From: CAIPFQ01 sp964641775
GTDB taxonomy: Bacteria > Chlamydiota > Chlamydiia > Chlamydiales > SM23-39
Reading direction: 5' to 3'
DNA: 7,557 nt
Assembly (NCBI GenBank): GCA_964641775.1
Contig: CAZXLK010000073.1
Location: forward strand, 1 to 7,557
This document shows, piece by piece, positions 5,065 through 7,557 of this stretch. Position numbers and translations under genes: made by a program. A model generated the notes under the pieces. It saw only the letters and a program-made list of their open reading frames with translations, did no database searches and was not told the DNA's origin. The stretch's first letter is position 1; each line of letters opens with the position of its first letter.

Positions 5065-5745
5065 TCATTTTTTCCCTTCAGCTAAAAATTTCTCATAGAG
5101 GATGGGATCGACACAGCCATCTTTCGAGGAGAAAATCAATTTAGGAGGCTCATTGGTTGTATCGTAAAGGAGTGCCTCATCTACAAATGCAAGGTATTTT
5201 GACCAAAGAGCACTAAAACGCCTGCGATATTCATCTATGATCTCTTCAGTGATCACGCGCCCCTCCGCCTGTTCTCTAGTCATAGCCCGCTCTATTGCTA
5301 CACAGCGATCAACGGTAAGACCAACCAATCGGATAGTATAGCCTTCACTTTTAGCCTGGAGAAGGTCTTGATAGCTACTCTCAGCGCCACATGTACGATC
5401 GTAGAGAATGCAGTAGTGCGACTTAATAGCTAATCGAACCCATTCTTCAGAGAGCTCTCTCGCAAAGGGCCACCATTTCTCAAATGCAACCTTACCTCCT
5501 AAAATGCGAAAGTCCTCTTGATAGCCAGGCAATCGGACCATCACTTCGTCCATATCATGAAGAAAGTAGTTCTTTAACTCAGCTTGCATTTTGCGACGCC
5601 AAGTTGTTTTGCCGCTACAAGGACCTCCCCCAATGGCTAGAAGAAAAGGACGCTCTTCTGGAGTAAGGTTTCGGAAAAAGAAGGAAGAAAGAGCAGAAGA
5701 AAATGGGATGACTTCTTGATGAACGTAAGGAACTTCTTGCATCAT
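5065..5745 (-). CDS. zeta-toxin-like P-loop kinase
   Basis: A 226-residue P-loop phosphotransferase. The Walker A is GGPCSGKTT (40-48). Next comes HDMDEVMVRLPGYQ (63-76), which resembles the D-x-x-x-R-x-x-P-x-Y block of zeta/PezT kinases; D66 is the likely catalytic base. A CILYDRTC strand lies near 112-119. An arginine-rich lid, RAMTREQAEGRVITEEII, matches the R...GR-x-(V/I) region that contacts ATP phosphates in zeta toxins. Zeta/PezT enzymes phosphorylate UDP-N-acetyl sugars and are held by a small antitoxin. No epsilon-type antitoxin was recognised here, though a 36-residue ORF overlaps its start codon by four bases. Related P-loop kinases also act in metabolism, so toxicity is not established. 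It is the last gene of a three-gene unit. Confidence 0.75.
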   Translation of the reverse strand: MMQEVPYVHQEVIPFSSALSSFFFRNLTPEERPFLLAIGGGPCSGKTTWRRKMQAELKNYFLHDMDEVMVRLPGYQEDFRILGGKVAFEKWWPFARELSEEWVRLAIKSHYCILYDRTCGAESSYQDLLQAKSEGYTIRLVGLTVDRCVAIERAMTREQAEGRVITEEIIDEYRRRFSALWSKYLAFVDEALLYDTTNEPPKLIFSSKDGCVDPILYEKFLAEGKK

Positions 5746-5852
5746 TGATTTGACCCCATAGATAACTGATTCTTAACTACATTTGCCATAGATTCCGCAG
5801 GGTCTAGCCCTCTAATCCAAATGACAGACTGGGATTCCTCAGCCTTTTTCAT
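5742..5852 (-). CDS. 36-residue small ORF coupled to both neighbours
   Basis: The ATG (5852-5850) overlaps the methyltransferase stop as ATGA, and its TGA (5744-5742) overlaps the kinase start as ATGA. The frame thus exactly fills the gap between the two genes. The peptide begins MKKAEESQSVIWIRGLDPAE and ends in SMGSNQ. It is charged at the N-terminus, with a short hydrophobic VIWI core. No family was recognised. Two four-base overlaps are hard to explain by chance and point to translational coupling. It might be an antitoxin or adaptor for the zeta-like kinase, or the remnant of a longer gene. It has no independent Shine-Dalgarno, as expected for termination-reinitiation. Confidence 0.55.
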   Translation of the reverse strand: MKKAEESQSVIWIRGLDPAESMANVVKNQLSMGSNQ

Positions 5853-6463
5853 TTATTGGATATTACAAAAAACGTGAGCCAGACAAGATCTGCTCGGCTT
5901 CGTTTGCGCTCTCCTGATAAAACTTCAAAGCCATGCTTCGCTAATACAGCTCTAAATTCGCTTTCAGTATAATAAGAAAACCAACGACCCGTTTCTGGTT
6001 CCTGTCTTTCTTCTGTTCCCTCCCTCATAGCAATAAAACCCATGGCTTTGGGTTTTAAAACATTGTGAATTGCGTCTAATGCTATCCCAATGCGCTCTTT
6101 AGGAATGTGCGGTAGCATAGTCCATGAAGAGAAAGCATCAAAGGTATTAGGGAAAAAAGGCATTTCGTAAACTGATGTATGATAATAATGCCCTAAAGGT
6201 TCGGTTTGCTTAGCAATTTTAATCAGAGCTGATGACGTGTCAATTCCGTTGTATTCATATCCCATCTGGATCCATTCGATTGCCTCTCTTCCAGAACCTG
6301 ATCCAATTTCCAATAACTTCCCCTGGGGGTTTTGCAGTCCTTTAAAATAGGCATACTCTCTAGCCCAAAAAGAAGGCTCAGAAGTTCCTTTTCTCGATTT
6401 AGCCCAGGTTTCAGCATTTTGATCATACCAATCAGCAACCAGCATTTCTTTATCCGACAACAT
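5849..6463 (-). CDS. class I SAM-dependent methyltransferase
   Basis: A 204-residue Rossmann-fold methyltransferase. Motif I is KLLEIGSGSGREA (49-61), and the acidic residue ending strand 2 is in YNGIDTSSALI. Motif IV-like FDAFSSWTMLPHIPKE and the post-motif segment VLKPKAMGFIAMREG complete the methyltransferase 11/25-type core. The C-terminal FSYYTESEFRAVLAKHGFEVL is the usual closing beta hairpin of this group. The substrate is not predictable: small molecules, quinones and drugs are all methylated by relatives. ATG 6463 is chosen; an in-frame TTG at 6475 would add four residues. Neither has a strong ribosome binding site. An ATG at 6538 with a good site is in the same frame but is cut off by two stops. 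Its stop overlaps the next small ORF. Confidence 0.85.
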   Translation of the reverse strand: MLSDKEMLVADWYDQNAETWAKSRKGTSEPSFWAREYAYFKGLQNPQGKLLEIGSGSGREAIEWIQMGYEYNGIDTSSALIKIAKQTEPLGHYYHTSVYEMPFFPNTFDAFSSWTMLPHIPKERIGIALDAIHNVLKPKAMGFIAMREGTEERQEPETGRWFSYYTESEFRAVLAKHGFEVLSGERKRSRADLVWLTFFVISNK

Positions 6464-6572
6464 GGATTTTTCCAATTTTGGTTAGATCCAGGATCCTCTC
6501 TAGCACGGTTTGATGGCAATCAAAAGTTCTGAATGCATCTCTCCACCTCCAATTGGTTGGTGCAACACGCAT
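6450..6572 (-). CDS. Possible 40-residue ORF overlapping the methyltransferase start
   Basis: An ATG (6572-6570) with AAGGA seven bases upstream opens a 40-codon frame. It ends in TAA inside the methyltransferase gene, 14 bases past that gene's ATG. The peptide starts MRVAPTNWRWRDAFRTFDCH and looks protein-like, with two tryptophans and a VLERILDL helix. No family was recognised. The same frame is open back to about 6614 without another ATG, so it may be the 3' end of a decayed gene. Chance is a fair alternative at this length. Confidence 0.25.
   Translation of the reverse strand: MRVAPTNWRWRDAFRTFDCHQTVLERILDLTKIGKIHVVG
6544..6562. promoter_or_regulatory. Imperfect dyad upstream of the methyltransferase gene
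   Basis: CACC-T-CCAATTGG-TT-GGTG is a nearly symmetric site: an eight-base palindrome CCAATTGG flanked by CACC and GGTG arms. On the minus strand it includes the GGAGG preceding ATG 6538. It could be an operator for the methyltransferase unit. No regulator gene is adjacent and no -10/-35 pair was convincing. Confidence 0.25.
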
Positions 6573-6600
6573 CCAACCTTCCTTTAAGCACTCATTCCAT

Positions 6601-6696
6601 TTATAATGAAAAACTTCCGTCTACTATCTGAGGGTTCTGAAAGATCAAGCACAAAAATTTACGCTTTTTAGCTACTTCAGAACTTAGCAGATCTTT
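6601..6696 (-). pseudogene. Possible 3' end of an unidentified gene running into the gap
   Basis: On the minus strand a frame is open from the N gap to a TAA (6603-6601). It encodes 31 residues including EVAKKRKFLCLIFQNPQIVD. The other two minus frames and the region downstream are interrupted, so this could be the tail of a gene whose body is missing from the assembly. No family was recognised and 31 codons is little evidence. Confidence 0.2.
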
Positions 6697-6697
6697 T

Positions 6698-6707
6698 NNN
6701 NNNNNNN
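6698..6707. other. Assembly gap of ten Ns
   Basis: Ten undetermined bases. A round ten is a common placeholder for a scaffold join of unknown true size, so the two sides may be further apart than shown. The promoter of the epimerase gene and any gene upstream of the methyltransferase may lie in the missing sequence. Confidence 0.95.
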
Positions 6708-6759
6708 TTTCTACCCACCCCTCCTTCTGATACAGTTTTACCTTGACAGTGGAGTTCCC

Positions 6760-7479
6760 ATGAAAGTCTTACTCACAGGTTCCTCAGGGAGAATTGGATC
6801 GGCAGTTGCAAGATTTTTAAGTAATAAAGTCGAGATAGTTTCTATTGACAATAGGCCTGGACCCTTGACAACTTCCCTCGTCGATATTCGTGAAAAGGAA
6901 AAAATTTTTGCAAGCGTCAAAGAGGTAGATGCAGTCATTCATTGCGCTGCGCTTTTAACTCCTCATATTGGACTTTTTAGTGAAAGCGACTTTTGGCAAG
7001 TGAATGTAAAGGGCACAGAAAATCTATTAGAAGCTTGCCTGAAATACAATGTGAAACGCTTTGTTTTTACCAGTACCACTTCAGCCTATGGCGATGCTTT
7101 GACTCATCCCAAAGAAGCTGTTTGGGTAACAGAAGAACTATTGCCTCATCCGCGAGATATTTACGATGAAACGAAAATTGCTGCAGAAAAATTATGTTTA
7201 GAGGCTAGCAAAAACGGGCTGTCGTGTATTTCACTGAGAATGTCCCGCTGTTTTCCTGAAAGAGAAGATCTTATGGCGATTTATCGACTTTACCGAGGAG
7301 TGCATGAATCGGATGTCGCTCGGGCTCACGAACTCGCTCTTTTTTCGTCTATTCAAGGATATGAAATGTTCAATATTTCATGTCAGTCGCCATTTAGTCG
7401 AGAGGAAGTAGAGGAGCTTAAGGAAAATGCTGACAATGTCATCTTACGACATTTCCCATGGGCAAAAGACGAGTTTTAA
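6760..7479 (+). CDS. NAD-dependent epimerase/dehydratase family protein, interrupted by a stop
   Basis: A short-chain-dehydrogenase-type nucleotide-sugar epimerase or reductase of the extended family. The NAD site is TGSSGRIG (6-13), and D30 is well placed to select the cofactor. HCAALLTP (61-68) and FTSTTSAYG (103-111) hold the active-site serine region, and YDETK (135-139) is the catalytic YxxxK. The SLRMSRCFPEREDLMAIYRLYRG and DVARAHELAL segments match a subgroup with an unknown substrate. GGAG lies five bases before ATG 6760. The product stops at 239 residues after WAKDEF, but the next 22 codons in the same frame continue family sequence. The TAA therefore looks like a nonsense change or sequence error. 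The catalytic core is complete, so partial activity cannot be excluded. Confidence 0.8.
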   Translation: MKVLLTGSSGRIGSAVARFLSNKVEIVSIDNRPGPLTTSLVDIREKEKIFASVKEVDAVIHCAALLTPHIGLFSESDFWQVNVKGTENLLEACLKYNVKRFVFTSTTSAYGDALTHPKEAVWVTEELLPHPRDIYDETKIAAEKLCLEASKNGLSCISLRMSRCFPEREDLMAIYRLYRGVHESDVARAHELALFSSIQGYEMFNISCQSPFSREEVEELKENADNVILRHFPWAKDEF

Positions 7480-7548
7480 AAAAAAAATTGGTCGTTACCA
7501 ACAACAATAGATCGAGTGTACGTAATTGAAAAGGCAAAAGAACTTTTG
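7480..7548 (+). pseudogene. Detached C-terminal tail of the epimerase
   Basis: Directly after the TAA at 7477-7479, the same frame encodes KKNWSLPTTIDRVYVIEKAK followed by ELLR and a TAG (7546-7548). The pattern GW-x-LP-x-(S/T)IDRVY-x-x-(E/D)KA-x-x-LL is the usual end of this epimerase subgroup. A tyrosine normally follows near LLR, so the TAG could have arisen from TAC or TAT. Two in-frame stops at otherwise conserved sites point to a decaying gene. The window ends nine bases later. Confidence 0.6.
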
Positions 7549-7557
7549 AGATAGAAA

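Noticed and set aside
5045..5075. AAAAG/CTTTT hairpin between the convergent TetR and kinase genes
   Set aside because: The stem is five weak A-T-rich pairs; a terminator here is plausible by position but not shown.
6485..6495. GATCC-A-GGATC dyad upstream of the methyltransferase
   Set aside because: Only five-base arms with no promoter elements around it; readily expected by chance.
6744..6749. TTGACA just before the epimerase gene as a -35 element
   Set aside because: Its -10 would fall inside the coding sequence about 17 bases later, too late to express the annotated start.
1..7557. Integron cassette array or insertion sequence
   Set aside because: Genes alternate in strand, no attC-like or terminal inverted repeats were seen, and no transposase or integrase motif is present.

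Overview
This is a compact bacterial accessory region of moderately low G+C. It has short intergenic spaces, both strands are used, and genes often overlap by 1 to 4 bases. Nearly every gene is a small stand-alone enzyme of drug or metabolite modification, or a one-component regulator. No housekeeping gene, tRNA, rRNA, insertion sequence, integron site or CRISPR array was seen. The gene style would suit an environmental chlamydia or another host-associated or aquatic bacterium, but nothing here fixes the taxon. Ten Ns at 6698-6707 show that the window is a scaffold join.

Layout. Positions 2-1463 (+) hold the 3' end of a VOC/glyoxalase-type gene, a TfoX N-terminal-domain protein, a two-domain GNAT acetyltransferase, and a 40-residue ORF with a strong ribosome binding site. 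Positions 1493-3469 (-) hold a tightly packed four-gene operon: VOC protein, an internally deleted EVE-domain protein, a MarR regulator and an aminoglycoside-phosphotransferase-family kinase. A short PadR-like winged helix (3541-3873, +) is divergent from this operon. A perfect 12-bp palindrome lies in the shared spacer, and a perfect 12-bp hairpin lies in the first codons of the PadR-like frame. A bidirectional terminator separates PadR from a SnoaL/NTF2-like gene (3926-4291, -). That gene is divergent from a TetR regulator (4349-5044, +). Their shared 58-base spacer holds interlocked sigma70-type promoters and an operator-like palindrome, and the TetR mRNA looks nearly leaderless.

Positions 5065-6463 (-) hold a class I methyltransferase, a 36-residue small ORF and a zeta-toxin-like P-loop kinase. 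Each is joined to the next by a 4-base ATGA overlap, so the small ORF is probably real. Upstream of these, 6450-6697 has only fragments and short ORFs running up to the gap. After the gap comes an NAD-dependent epimerase (6760-7479, +). Its frame is cut by a TAA, but recognisable family sequence continues in the same frame to a second stop at 7546-7548.

The likely working units are three regulated modules (MarR operon with PadR opposite; TetR with SnoaL; methyltransferase, small ORF and kinase) in a resistance or detoxification island. Several members show decay: the EVE deletion, the PadR lacking its C-terminal domain, and the interrupted epimerase. The strongest candidates for something undescribed are the coupled methyltransferase/36-residue peptide/zeta-like kinase operon and the mini-EVE protein.
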